A DNA stretch of 64,000 bases, from positions 4,774,001 through 4,838,000 of the forward strand of contig JBANAY010000003.1 of the NCBI GenBank assembly GCA_037952775.1, in the 5' to 3' direction. This DNA comes from Clonostachys chloroleuca. Its lineage: Eukaryota; Ascomycota; Sordariomycetes; Hypocreales; Bionectriaceae. Below, piece after piece: positions 10,737-21,781 of the stretch (positions are counted from its first letter, which is position 1; each line of letters starts with the position of its first letter). The translations under genes were made by a program, and so were the position numbers. Under the pieces are notes generated by a model. It was not told where the DNA came from. It worked only from the letters and a program-made list of their open reading frames with translations, and ran no database searches.

Positions 10737-12230
10737 TTGGAGCAGATTCTGACACTCGGACTTGTTGCGAATTTACATTATTGGTATTACTCTCTCGAGA
10801 AGATACAGGACCAGCCGTTTCGTGTCATTGTCATAGGCGCTGGGCCAGCTGGACTGTATCTAGCCCGGGCTCTCGGCGCAGCCAAAATTGGCTACGTCGT
10901 TCTTGAACGAGCTCCATCGACATTTCTAGAGCGCGGAAATCACCTCCTACTCTTCCCTCACACCATACGTCTGCTTCATCAGATAGGGCTCTATGACGAG
11001 GCCAAGAAGCGCTCGTACAAGTTGCGCAGGAAGATCGACATGACGAAAACTGGTTATGTACTAAGTGATTATACCATGTGGCATCTGCTGGAAGAAAGGT
11101 CCGTTTTTTCACCGCACCATGTCGAAGTTCTCTCGCAGGTTTGCTGACAGGTCCCAGGCACGGCTACCCCACGCTACCAATCCAACAATACGATGTGCTC
11201 GAGATGTTCTATAAAAGCATTCCAAACAGGGAACACCTCATCAAAACAGGAGCCAAGGCCGTGAGCATAAAAGAAACTGACCAAGGCGTTGAAGTCGAGT
11301 TGGAAGACGGCACAGTTGAGACTGGGTCTGTTGTGATTGGCGCCGACGGAGTCCATGGTATGACCAAGAAATACATTGAAGAGGCCGTGTTCAAAACCAC
11401 GACGGAGGCCACCGGAGCCCCCTTGTTTGATATTCCAACGACTTCTCAGTACTATAGCATTTACGCCGAGGGTACCAACACTAAGAAGATCCCTAGCGGC
11501 ATCTTCTACGAGACCAGAGACACGGGAAGAGCCATCCAGTTGGGGGCAGACAATGATAAGCTGCGAATCGTCATGTACAGAAAGCTTCCTCAGCAGATGA
11601 CTGGACCAGTTTCGTATACGGCAGAACAAATGGAGTAGTTCGCAGAGGCCCTTTTTGACATGGCAGTCACTCCAGGGGTAACACTGGGAGAGATTTGGCC
11701 CGACTTCCACAAGCACACGGCTCGGCTGGTAAATCAAAACGAGGGGCTTCGCCAAACATTGGCATACCGGCCGGGTTGTGATCACCAGCGACGCGAGTGT
11801 GTGCACCTCGAGCGTCAATGGATTGGGCGTCAATTGCGGCCTGCATTCGAGCGTAGCACTCGCCAATCAGCTTCAGCAAACCGTGTTCTCCTCGGCCGGA
11901 AATCCAAGCACCGAATCACTCCGAGAGGCATTTGCCCGTTATCAGCGCATCCGCGCACGGGAGCTCCAGGCCATCTACATTCAAGCTCACTCAAGCATGC
12001 GTCAGTTAACGTGGGACTCATGGAAGAATTGGTTCATCGACCGGGTTTTGAGGCGCTGGATTGGTTCAGATTTCTTGGTAAGGAAATACCTGAACCCCTT
12101 GATCTGCAGAGGCCAGATTTTGTCTTATGTTCCATTTAAGGGGGTCTCGGCCCCCTTGCCATGGAGGCGGACTCCAGACGTTCCCATCAATGAAGACAAG
12201 GAATCTGAACCTCTGGTGGTGGTGGAATAG
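10737..12230 (+). pseudogene. FAD-dependent monooxygenase (PaxM-like), degraded
   Basis: A clear homologue of fungal FAD monooxygenases of secondary metabolism. The FAD-binding R-V-I-V-I-G-A-G-P-A-G-L is encoded at about 10821-10856. The D-G motif V-I-G-A-D-G-V-H-G is at about 11334-11360. One intron, 11099-11157, restores H-L-L-E-E-R-H-G-Y-P. Four defects are visible. No ATG precedes the FAD motif in frame. An in-frame TAG at 11636-11638 interrupts an otherwise continuous helix (...A-E-Q-M-E, stop, F-A-E-A-L-F-D). A one-base shift at the G-run 11743-11746 moves the reading to the frame ending at 12230. The second FAD motif, normally G-D-A-A-H, reads T-S-D-A-S-V. In the intact family this flavoprotein hydroxylates or epoxidises a terpenoid or alkaloid. 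The combination argues for true decay rather than one sequencing error. Confidence 0.82.
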
Positions 12231-12858
12231 GCTGAATAGGTGCGAGTTTTTCTATTGTATTTTAATATGTTAGATGACTAGAGAAAAATGGTTCATACTT
12301 GGAGATGCAGAGCACAGAATATCCAGCCTCGTCACAGACCCAGGGAAATATGCGTGGCCTTTCCAAGCTGAACCACGATCGATCGGAGGATTATCAACCG
12401 CGTTCGGAGATAACTCACACACGAGAAAGTCAAGAGGTAGTATGACCCGTAGTTCGATGATAACAAATCACCACCAAGCGCTGTGTCAGTAGCGAATGTT
12501 GTGCCCACCGGAATTAAGCAGTTCGCCTCGCGAGGACGCGCTTCTTAAGTCCGACTCACAAGTAATCAGCATCTTAGGCGAGGCGCTATGCGAGGCAAGA
12601 ATAGATGCCAGAGCATATCTACGGACTTTAAAAAACCAAAGGCTAGAGGAAATCGAGGCGGAGATTATAAACCCGTGATAATGGGAGAAATGCGCGCCAC
12701 GAGGAATGATATAAATATGAATGAATCTTGGAAGATGAGTTGGATCAAGAAGCACATTCATCTCCTCGCTGCAATCACCCAGACAAACAATCCAGCTTAA
12801 CTAGTCCTGAACTGCTCAGACATTTTATTTACATATCAAAGTACCGACTCTATACGCA
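12231..12858. other. Intergenic spacer / promoter of aldo-keto reductase
   Basis: About 630 bases with only short shadow ORFs (12274-12492, 12486-12761 on minus). A TATA-like ATATAAATATG lies near 12710, about 145 bases before the reductase start. No other feature recognised. Confidence 0.45.
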
Positions 12859-13965
12859 ATGGCCCAAATTCTCGGAAAGAAAGTTGGCCCCATTGGCCTC
12901 GGCCTCATGGGTAAGCTCAGAGATTCGAAAGGTCCGTGATACAAAATACTAATTCTCTTGATGAAGGTTTCAGCTGGCGCCCGGATCCCATCCCAGTTGA
13001 AAAGGCAATTGAGACCCTCAAGGCGGCCTTTGATAACGGTGCCACGGTGTGGAACGGCGCCGAATTCTACGGCACTCCCGAATACAACAGCATGACGATT
13101 CTCAATCGCTACTTCACGCAGTACCCTGAGCACGCCGACAAGGTCACCCTTATCATCAAGGGCGCCGTAGACCCCATAACTATCCGACCAGATGGCAGTC
13201 CAGAGGGTATCAGGAGATCTGTGGATAACATTCTAAAGCAACTTGGTGGAAAGAAGAAGCTGGATTCTTTTGGAATCGGCAGGCGAGACCACAGTTCCTC
13301 CTTTGAAACCACCCTGCGAGTACTAAAGGAGGAGTATGTCGATACTGGCAAGATCGGAGGTGTTTCGCTTTCAGAGTGCAGCGCCGCGACGATCGAGGAA
13401 GCGGCCAAGATCATCGACGTGGCTGCAGTCGAGGTCGAGCTCAGCATGTTCACGCCTGATATCCTACACAATGGAGTCGCAGCTGCTTGCGGGAAGCACA
13501 ACATTCCCATCACTGCCTACTCCCCCATGTCTCGAGGTGTAAGTAACCCTAAATTTAATTCACTTCACGAAGCAACTACTAATCTCCCCATGCCAACAGA
13601 TGCTCACCGGTCGGTTCAAGACCAATGCCGACGCGCAGTACCTTGGAAGACTCGCCTCATTCCCGCGATTCCGGGATGAAAGCTTAGCGCACAACCTGAA
13701 GCTTGTAGCAAAGGTCGAGGCTCTTGCCGAGAAGAAGGGATGCACATCTGCCCAGATGGCCATCGCATGGGTCAGGCATGTTGGAACCCGCGCTGGCATG
13801 CCCGACGTCATTCCTATCCCGGGATCAACCAGCGTGTCCCGGGTCCAGGAGAACAGCAAAGCTATTGAGCTGGCGGAACAGGAGTCGAAGGAGTTGGATG
13901 ATATACTGGAGAACTTTACGATCGCTGGTGGGCGCTACCCAGATGGAGTCCCGACTGAGCTTTAA
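12859..13965 (+). CDS. Aldo/keto reductase (pyridoxal reductase-like)
   Basis: Three exons, 12859-12910, 12967-13538 and 13600-13965, 329 residues. The introns (12911-12966, GTAAGC...GAAG; 13539-13599, GTAAGT...CAACAG) both have CTAAT-type branch sites. The first splice joins G-L-G-L-M-G to F-S-W-R-P; the second joins Y-S-P-M-S-R-G to M-L-T-G-R-F in phase 0. The (beta/alpha)8 reductase is related to fungal pyridoxine 4-dehydrogenase and YakC-type enzymes. W-N-G-A-E-F-Y-G carries the catalytic Tyr, with Asn where many family members have Asp. I-P-I-P-G-S-T-S and R-V-Q-E-N form the NADP-binding C-terminal loop. It reduces aldehydes or ketones with NADPH; the physiological substrate is unknown. 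It runs convergent with the decarboxylase gene, 144 bases away. Confidence 0.92.
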
Positions 13966-14109
13966 AGCTTCCCCAGGCACTGTTGACTACGGCGATTTAT
14001 CGAGGTTTCTAGGATTTGGGAAAGGTTTTCGAGGGTAGAAGATTTAGCATTGTATTGGAAGGCCTATCATTGAGCTAGTACGGCAAATCCATTTCATTCA
14101 ATAATCCAT

Positions 14110-15813
14110 CTAGATGCCAGGTTTTTGTTTGGACATGAGGACCTTTAATGGCCCTTCCGGAGCATCATCACGGTCCAAAATGATCTCGGCCATTCTGATC
14201 CCCCGCCCGTCGGAAAGCTCTTTGTCTCCGAGGATTTCCTCAAGATCTCCCCACGTCTTGACTCGTTTCGTGTAGCTGTCCTCCGGGGCTCCGAAGAAAC
14301 TGGCAGCTTGAAGATATCTCCAAGGCGACACGTCATTGTACCCTTGATTTGCCCCGTGGATACATCGCTCGATTGTGTATCCGTCATTATTGAACAGAAA
14401 AATGACAATGTCAAGGTTCTGCCGCACCATTGTCGCAATCTCTTGAGCTGTGAGTTGAAAGCTTCCGTCTCCGATGAGGAGAATAGTCCGTCCTTGCTTG
14501 TCCTTCTGCAGCTCTCTTTGCGCAAGAGCCGCACCTTGTGCTGCTGGAAGCATGTACCCAATGGAGAGCCACGTTGAGAACGTCACCATCCGCGTGTTTT
14601 CTGGTAGTTTGAACTCCCGGACTCCATATCCCGGCGTGCCAGTCTCTCCCATTACAATATCTCCAGGTCTAATGAAATTGGCAAGCACCTTCCATAGCCG
14701 ATCCTGGGTGACAGGCTGATCTCGAGGTAAGCCGTCAAAGGACAAGATGGTGTCTGTTGGAATTTGAGAGGGGTAGGTTTCATAAACGGTGAATTTAGAT
14801 GCCTCCAGCTGTTTTAATAGCTCAGTCATCAGTGCTTTCATGGGCACGTCTCTGACAATTTCTGATCCCAGGAGAACATTGGTATCCTTGAACCAGATTG
14901 ACTTCTCTTTTGAAGGTAGAGCGCTGAGGTGGAATGAATTGGTGGTGCTGGGGTGTGCGCCAAAGAACAGCACCAGGTCAGAGCCTTCGAAAAATTCTCT
15001 TGCTTCAGGAGACGCAAATCCGCCACGGTAAAGGCCATGGAAGTTTGGGAGTGTTTCGTCAATGATGCTCTTCCCGAACCCGGTCGTCCAAGTCGGCCAA
15101 CCGGTTTTATTGACTAGTGCGCGAACCTCATCGACTATTCCAAGCGACCGCGTCTCTCCGTCAACAAGTATCACCGGCTGTTTGGCTGAGGCCATCTTCT
15201 GCAGAACCTTTTCGAGAGCTGTTGCTTGTCCAGCGCCTGGAAGAACGTTGCCCGATGTGACGGGGATATTCAGATTCTCGCGCGACACTTGCGCGTCAAC
15301 CATGTCGACGGGGATCTCAATGTAGACTGGTCTACTATGGACAAGGCATTTCCGCAAAACGGAATCGATTTGCTGGGGGGCGTCTCTCGGGTCCCAGAGC
15401 TTCTCCTGGCCGACAGTGACGTGGGCAGCCATCAGTGCAAACCTGCCAAAATCGCCATCATTGAAAGTATGATGCACCATGGCCCTGGAGTCTTGTAGCT
15501 CACGAGAAGGCACACCGACGATATGTACGACAGGCACCCGCTCGGCATAAGCACCGGCGATGGCGTTGATGGCCGACAGCTCGCCTACTCCGAAAGTGGT
15601 GATGAGGGCACCAAGACCCTTGATACGGGCGTAGCCATCAGCGGCGTAGCCTGCGTTCAGCTCATTGGCGTTTCCCACCCATGTGAGGCCGCTGGGCTCT
15701 ACGAAATCCAGGAGGGTGAGGTTGAAGTCGCCCGGGAGACCGTGTATAGCACCGACGCCGAGCTGCTTGAGGCGAGCAAAGAGGTATTCGGTCAGGGCAA
15801 TCGTCTGTGTCAT
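14110..15813 (-). CDS. Pyruvate decarboxylase family (ThDP-dependent 2-oxo-acid decarboxylase)
   Basis: Intronless 567-residue ORF beginning at the ATG at 15813, the normal length for a fungal PDC. The ThDP pyrimidine domain contains G-L-P-G-D-F-N-L and the active-site Glu in N-A-N-E-L-N-A-G-Y-A-A-D-G-Y-A-R. The paired catalytic histidines follow in M-V-H-H-T-F-N-D-G-D-F. The ThDP pyrophosphate motif runs from G-D-G-S-F-Q to F-N-N-D-G-Y-T-I-E (about residues 445-475), and the substrate-loop E-I follows. It decarboxylates pyruvate or a related 2-oxo acid (indolepyruvate or phenylpyruvate) to the aldehyde; the sequence does not fix which. Its place beside an aldo/keto reductase, which could reduce the aldehyde, and an exporter suggests a secondary role rather than fermentation, but this is inference. 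Its upstream region contains an unusual cluster of CCGA motifs. Confidence 0.92.
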   Translation of the reverse strand: MTQTIALTEYLFARLKQLGVGAIHGLPGDFNLTLLDFVEPSGLTWVGNANELNAGYAADGYARIKGLGALITTFGVGELSAINAIAGAYAERVPVVHIVGVPSRELQDSRAMVHHTFNDGDFGRFALMAAHVTVGQEKLWDPRDAPQQIDSVLRKCLVHSRPVYIEIPVDMVDAQVSRENLNIPVTSGNVLPGAGQATALEKVLQKMASAKQPVILVDGETRSLGIVDEVRALVNKTGWPTWTTGFGKSIIDETLPNFHGLYRGGFASPEAREFFEGSDLVLFFGAHPSTTNSFHLSALPSKEKSIWFKDTNVLLGSEIVRDVPMKALMTELLKQLEASKFTVYETYPSQIPTDTILSFDGLPRDQPVTQDRLWKVLANFIRPGDIVMGETGTPGYGVREFKLPENTRMVTFSTWLSIGYMLPAAQGAALAQRELQKDKQGRTILLIGDGSFQLTAQEIATMVRQNLDIVIFLFNNDGYTIERCIHGANQGYNDVSPWRYLQAASFFGAPEDSYTKRVKTWGDLEEILGDKELSDGRGIRMAEIILDRDDAPEGPLKVLMSKQKPGI

Positions 15814-15946
15814 GCTGGGCGATTAAGACAGGCCAGGCTAGGCTGTAGTGTAGATCATGAACGAACTGAAATGTGCAAATTAAAGAGGGGATTCAGTGGC
15901 GATGGAACAAGTGAAAGAGAAGATGCAGGAGTATCAATCTCGACTT

Positions 15947-16249
15947 CCGAAGAGGGAAAGCCGGTGCTGGTTATGTATTCCCGAAGTCAGTCTTGAGCCG
16001 ACCAATTCTCCGCACAATCTGGAGGTTACTCCGATCGGCCCCGCACTCGACTCTCCGACGCCTTGCAGCGGTTGTAGCCACTAAATGGGGCGCCTATAGG
16101 TCCTCTTTCAGGGCGTTTGTCCGATGACACCCTACACTCCGACCTCGCCGCCGCACCCGACTGCGAGTTCTTGTAGCAAAAGACTCGCCGTCTGCTTGAG
16201 GCTGCTTAGTTTCTTTCGATTCCGTCTGCGTGCAGTAGTCCGAAGTCGG
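15947..16249 (+). promoter_or_regulatory. Cluster of nine CCGA motifs upstream of the decarboxylase
   Basis: On the plus strand CCGA occurs at 15947, 15981, 15998, 16031, 16055, 16121, 16139, 16157 and 16240: nine times in about 300 bases, where roughly one is expected by chance. CCGAAGTC occurs twice (15981, 16240), and two copies form palindromes, CCGATCGG (16031-16038) and CCGAAGTCGG (16240-16249). The inverted CCG/CGG layout is what Zn2Cys6 regulators recognise. The block lies 134-436 bases before the decarboxylase start codon. Functional binding is an inference. Confidence 0.45.
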
Positions 16250-16421
16250 GGAGCTGCATGGAGATAGTCCGTGATCGTCATCTTAAATGCAACACCAGCA
16301 AGAAGAGAGGAAATGTCAGCGGAGAAAGATGTAGGAGCATATTGATATTTTTTTTATTAATCTAACATATCCCCAACCAGTTGGATCTTCAAACAATGGT
16401 CGAACTAGTTTCCTTTCTGGT

Positions 16422-19400
16422 TTACTTCCGCTTCTGGTCAAGGGATTGCAGCCGGACCAGCTCGGCATACCGTCCATTCATCGCCATTAGCTCCGAGTGC
16501 GTTCCAGACTCCGCGATACGTCCTTGATCAAAGACATAAATTGTGTCCGCATGCTGGATCGTACTCAACCGATGTGCAATCGTAATCGTAGTTCTGCCCT
16601 TTGCCGCACGGTCAAGGGCAGCTTGGACCACGTGCTCGGACCCAGAGTCAAGTGCCGATGTAGCCTCATCTAAGAGAAGGACCTTTGGGGATCGTACCAA
16701 GGCCCTAGCTATAGCAATGCGCTGTTTTTGGCCACCGGAGAGAAGAGCACCTCTGCTTCCTACTGTGGTCTCAAAACCATCCGGAAGCGATATAATGAAA
16801 TCGTAGATATTGGCTTCTCGGCAAGCAATCTCTATCGTCTCGTTAGATAGATTCTCTAGCTCGCTCCCAATGCATATATTTTCACGTATTGTCCCTTGAT
16901 ACAACGTCGGTTCTTGGTTGACGACTGCGAGATGAGAGCGGTAGTTGTTCACATTGACTTTGGTGATATCGGTGCCGTCGATCAGAACTTGCCCAGATAC
17001 TGGGTCATAGAACCGCTCCAGCAACGATATTGTCGTACTTTTACCACATCCTGATGCCCCGACAAGAGCAACGTACTGGCCCGGTTCAACTTTAAAGCTC
17101 ACCCCGCGTAATACAGGTTGGTTAGGTCGTGTTGGGTAGTGGAAATGGACATCTCGGAACTCAATAGTGCCATCAACTTGAGGAAGCTCTTCTCCCGATG
17201 GGAACCAAGTATCGATAACGGGCTTTCTTTCCAAAAGACTTTTCAACTGGCCAGCTGAATGCTTGGCCTTGACCATGTCAGGCGCAAGTGAGAAAAACGA
17301 CCCGGCAGACTGGGCTCCGAAAATTACAGACATAAAGCAGATGAAAAACTTGAACATGTCGTATTCTCGAGTCGCTATAAGCGTGCCACCGTACCAAAAC
17401 CCCAAGGCAAAGCAAAGGAATACAATTGGCTGCACCGCAGCAAATGCGAGACTCGATCTTGCCGCAGACACGAGGCTGTTCTTTTGCTGTTCGTCTATTT
17501 CCAGCGAATATCTTTCAGCCACTTGCTTCTCTTTGGTCAAGGCCGCGACAGTTTTCATCGCTGCGATACTCTCTGCAGCGAATCCCGCAGAAGATGCGTA
17601 AATCTTCGCTGCCCTCGCTTGGAACCTCATGAGAAGCCAAATCCGGAAGAATCCGCATGCAAGCACCACTGGAAGGATGGAGAAGCACACAAGCGCCAGT
17701 TTCCAGCCGATTGCCAAGGACAGGGCAAGGCTTCCGATAATATTGGCCAAGCAGTTGAGGATCATCCCCAGAGTGACCCCACTGATCCCTGCGACCTGAG
17801 CTGACTCGACAGCCAAGAATGCGGTCAGCGCGCCGGGATTGTTCTCATCTTTGTCGAAGTAACTGATGTCCTGTCTTAGAAACGAGGACAGGGTGCTTCC
17901 TCGAACGCGCCGAATAAGGTACTCGGCAGTGTGGGCGAACACGCAACCTTGAACCACCTGAGCGAGGAATTGGGCTCCGGCGAGCATCAAGTACATCAAT
18001 GACCAGAAGTTGGACTCTGATTGGATTGCCCACCTGTCGATTCCCGGGAGTTCAATTGGAGCCAACACAACCAGCTGCTTGGCAAAAAAGACTACATTTT
18101 GCTCGGGGTCAGTATTTCCAGAGGAGACTACTCATGAGTGTTTGAGACTCACCGGCTTGGACGGGATTCGAGAGACCGTTAATAATTGCGCTGACCAAAC
18201 CGACAATCATCAATATCCAATCCGACTTGTTGAAGCCGTATATGAATTTTATTAGAGTGAAAACCGAGTAACTTTGTCCGATATCCTTTGAACTATTTTC
18301 GCTTTCCTCAACCTCTAGAACTGTAGAGTCTGGTTCTTTTGAGTTAACAGGATTTCCTTCCTTTTCATTCGACATATGGTGAACGCGCATGTCTTGAACT
18401 GGCTCTTTAGCAGTTTCGACAATATCAGCAGCTTCTTCTTCGTCTTTCTTGCCGTCTTCGAGTTTCTGAGTCTGAACCAAAGAGTGATAGGTGCCCCTCA
18501 TCTCAATTAGATCACTGTGCGTGCCTTGTTCAACCACACATCCTTTATCCATGACGATGATGTTGTCCGCATTTTTTATGGTGGACAGCCGATGGGCAAT
18601 ACAAATGGTTGTGCGGCCAGTAGATGCGTTGTCAAGCGCGGCTTGCACAACCCCTTCTGACTTTGTGTCAAGCGCTGAAGTTGCTTCATCCAAAAGCAAT
18701 ACTTGGTCTTTGTCAGCCAGGTCCGAAAATGCTTTCACCAGATGATTTACCTTTCGGGTCAGACACAATTGCGCGCGCGATTGCTATCCTCTGCTTCTGG
18801 CCACCTGAAAGCAAAAATCCTCGCTGGCCCACGTTGGTTCCATACGCCTCTGGGAGCTGCATGATGAACCCATGAGCGTTTGCTTGTCGGGCAGCTTGCT
18901 CTATCAGCTCTTTCTGTGTACTATAGTCGGCGCTTTCATTCCTAGTGCCGAGTAGGCCGTAACGAATGTTTTCGAAAATTGAAACGGCGAACAAGGTAGG
19001 TTCTTGGCCCACGAACGCAATTTGCTGTCTGAGCCACCTGAGGTTCAAAGTACTCACGTCATGCTCGTCCAGGTATACAGTTCCGCGGATTGGCTCGTAG
19101 AAGCGTTCAAGAAGGCCAACAACGGTGCTTTTACCACTGCCCGATGCTCCGACGAGGGCTGTGACCTTATTGGCAGGTATGTCCATCGACACGTCCTTCA
19201 TAACGACGACGTTGGGGCGGGAAGGGTAGATATGCTTGATCTTCTCAAGACGTATATAGCCTTGAAGGTCCGGAATTGTATCGCCGGCGTTGCTTGTCGG
19301 GTCAAGAGGAGACCGTCGGTCTATTGTAACGAAGAGTTTGGCTGCCGTACTTATGGATTTGAGAAGAGCCTGCAAAAACGGCCCGATACTTCCAACATTG

Positions 19401-20518
19401 AAAGCGCCGAGCATGACTGACATAACACAAATGAGCACATCAGATAGGCCTACTTCACCACGAGCGAGGAATATCGATCCCTGCCAAAACCCCAAACCAT
19501 AGCTCAGGTTGACGAGTCCAAATGCCACGGCAAGTGTGAAGGCCACCGTTACTTGGAGTTTGATTCCCCATTTCTGGGCGACATCGATAATCTTACCGTA
19601 CCGGTCAACGAGTCGGCGCTGAGAGCCGAATGCGATAGCTACTCTGACCGAGGAAAACACTTCCTCAGCGACAGTTCCGGCATGTGAAGTAGCGTCATTT
19701 AGCGGCTTCTGATACCGAAGAACAAAAAAGGACGTAATGCCCGAGCTTATGACCAAGGCCACCAGGGTCGAGGTCAAGATGAGCGCTAGCTTCCACGACT
19801 TGGCGTATCCGACGGCGAAGCCGGCAATGAATGTAGAGAATGATGTGATAAGCTGGCCAACTTTCTCAGAGATTCCGTCTTGTATAATCGTGGCATCGGC
19901 CGTAATCTTCGTCGTGAATTCTCCTGTGCCAAGTGTGTCAAAGTATCCGATGTTCTGGCGCAGACACCCTTCGAGATAATCTTTCCGGATTGCATCTGTT
20001 ATTCTTTCGCCTGCATAAATGAAGCCAATGGTTGAGATGAATGTAGCAACAAACGTCCCAGCAGCGAGATAGACAAAGTACAACAGGTACTTAACCAATT
20101 CTCTGTTGAAACCGTCTGAGTCGAGGCTGCCAAGGGCGGTAAACTTTTGGAACACGTCCTGCAGGCCACCAAATACCAGAGTCATGAGCGGCAATGCGGC
20201 GCCCGAAGCGACCGAGCAGAGCGTGGAAATAACGATGACGGCAATGTCCAGCTTATTGGCATACCGAACGAGGTCAATTATTCCATATTTCTTGTCGTCG
20301 GGGACCTCGGTCTGGCGTTTGATGATTGCTGCCTCCTCTCTGCTGAGGCTGGTTGTGTCTTCGATCGATGAACGCGACCGGCTGGATTCTCTCGTCGATG
20401 TTGCTCTTGGGGTTTCTTGGTTCTCGATTGCCTGGAGCTCCACAATGACTGTATCACTCGACCTGCTAGCAATGCCCTCTGGGTGAGGCGAGCTCACGGC
20501 CGGAGCCTCGTTCGCCAT
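16422..20518 (-). CDS. Full-size ABC exporter, ABCB/MDR type
   Basis: Exons 20518-18751, 18701-18153 and 18091-16422 give 1328 residues. The introns are 18750-18702 (GTAAAT...CCAAG) and 18152-18092 (GTGAGT...GTAG). The frame is open to 20527 but ATG lies at 20518. Layout is TMD-NBD-TMD-NBD. NBD1 has Walker [10 protein letters not shown], signature L-S-G-G-Q-K-Q-R and Walker [15 protein letters not shown]2 has G-A-S-G-C-G-K-S-T with the same signature and Walker B. The first intron interrupts the [12 protein letters not shown] junction of NBD1; the chosen acceptor gives the same spacing as NBD2 (alternative acceptor at 18708 adds two residues). The family exports hydrophobic compounds, including toxic metabolites and azoles, across the plasma membrane. 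The linker is acidic and Glu/Lys-rich. It probably exports a product or a xenobiotic; substrate unknown. Confidence 0.95.
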
Positions 20519-21370
20519 GACGCTCAACGCTCGTCTGTTGGTATTATTTGATGATGCAGTCGCTCAGCTAATAGGATACATAATGAGGAGAAGAAAATCT
20601 TTAGAGTCGTGGGCCGCCATTACCCTTTGCCTTTCCCTCGCGGGGCCTGGACGAGTTGTGAGACATTGAATACGTGCTCATCGTATTTCATTCCACTACT
20701 GTTGCCGCAACATTCCTTCCACCCTTGTTTTTCACGACTCGGTACAAGACCATCAGTCGTCTCCATTTAGGTGCCTCCCTAATAGAAATGGCTATGAAGA
20801 GCAACTAAACAAATCTTTCGTCATACATTGAGCCCTCAATCGCGTTCCCTTTCAGACACCGCGTGGGGTCCACAAAAACTCTTTGTTTCTTTCTTTCTTT
20901 CCTTGCTTTCTTTCCTTTCTTCTTTCATTAAGTTAACTCAGCCGTTGATCGAAAGCGGTCGCTGACAAGGTTTACAGATTATAGAATTACACGATTCTCG
21001 ATATTTCCAGTTCCCTAAGAACAGGGAATAGTCTTGAGGTCTTTATTCCAAGCCAATGGTACTTTTCAAGTGACTTCGCTCTCCAGCAACTAGGAACGAA
21101 TTCTTGACCTTGAATATGTTGCTTGATTTGCTACAGGGTAGTGCAACTACGCGTTACTGATATTCCTTCAATAGCCGCAACCAATGGGTCAGCGGAAAGA
21201 TTTATAGTTAATAGACTTTGGGCCTCATCAGTTTATCTAGTTAGCTCGCATAAACTTCACTTGCATTCATTTCGCATGCTTGGAGATTTGGTTCTGCTGA
21301 AAATCTTTAGATTTTTGTGCTGGTTCTACCTAGGTAGCTAGAAATGACCAAGAGATTTTTTTAAGGGCAC
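20519..21370. other. Intergenic promoter region of the ABC exporter
   Basis: About 850 bases upstream of the exporter. It contains the pyrimidine tract listed separately and short ORFs only (21123-21341). No other motif recognised. Confidence 0.45.
20881..20926. repeat. Imperfect CTTT microsatellite / polypyrimidine tract
   Basis: About 46 bases made almost only of C and T, with tandem CTTT units, interrupted by two G. It lies about 360-410 bases upstream of the exporter start codon. CT-rich tracts are common in fungal promoters; no specific function is claimed. Confidence 0.7.
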
Positions 21371-21781
21371 CTATTTTGCCTCGGATCCGCCTGACTTTTC
21401 GCCGTCTCGCCGACGCGAATCTTCCAGGCTCTTGATAAGCATGTTATTGATTTCAATTTCGGCGCCAAGATCGGTTATCTTGGCCCCAAATTCCATCCTT
21501 TCACTGTCTCGGTGGGCTCCAACCGAAGCATTCACGAATGTAAACCGCGCCATTGACCGATAAGTTGCCTCAACCTTCTTTTCTTCGCCATCCAGCATCT
21601 TCATCTGGTCTTTGGCGATGTCATTGGAAGCCTTGATAGACGTGAGTTTCGTGGCCAGGGCTTCATCGGACAATGCTTGAGCTTTTTCGAGCTCTTGTCT
21701 ACACTCCTTGGTCTGTTCCTTCAAATCTGCCATCGTCTTAAGCAGCTCAGCCCACTTTGCGTCAAAATTTTCGGTGCTCAT
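21371..21781 (-). CDS. Small coiled-coil protein of unknown function
   Basis: Reading frame of 136 residues from the ATG at 21781. The frame stays open to 22003 without an earlier ATG. A possible 3' splice site with a branch-like ACTAATCTAG just beyond it (about 22013-22023) hints at an upstream exon that would add about 77 residues, but I could not identify its donor. The protein is rich in Lys, Glu, Ala and Leu, with heptad-like spacing over residues about 8-60 and 100-125, so one or two coiled-coil helices are expected. There is no signal peptide or membrane segment. No family recognised. Confidence 0.5.
   Translation of the reverse strand: MSTENFDAKWAELLKTMADLKEQTKECRQELEKAQALSDEALATKLTSIKASNDIAKDQMKMLDGEEKKVEATYRSMARFTFVNASVGAHRDSERMEFGAKITDLGAEIEINNMLIKSLEDSRRRDGEKSGGSEAK

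Noticed and set aside
10510..10752. 80-codon ORF just upstream of the monooxygenase relic
   Set aside because: Considered as its lost first exon, but no donor/acceptor pair joins it in frame and it has no FAD motif.
11174..11866. 230-codon ORF on the minus strand
   Set aside because: It lies antisense to the monooxygenase relic, whose plus-strand frame carries clear FAD-enzyme motifs; the minus frame has none.
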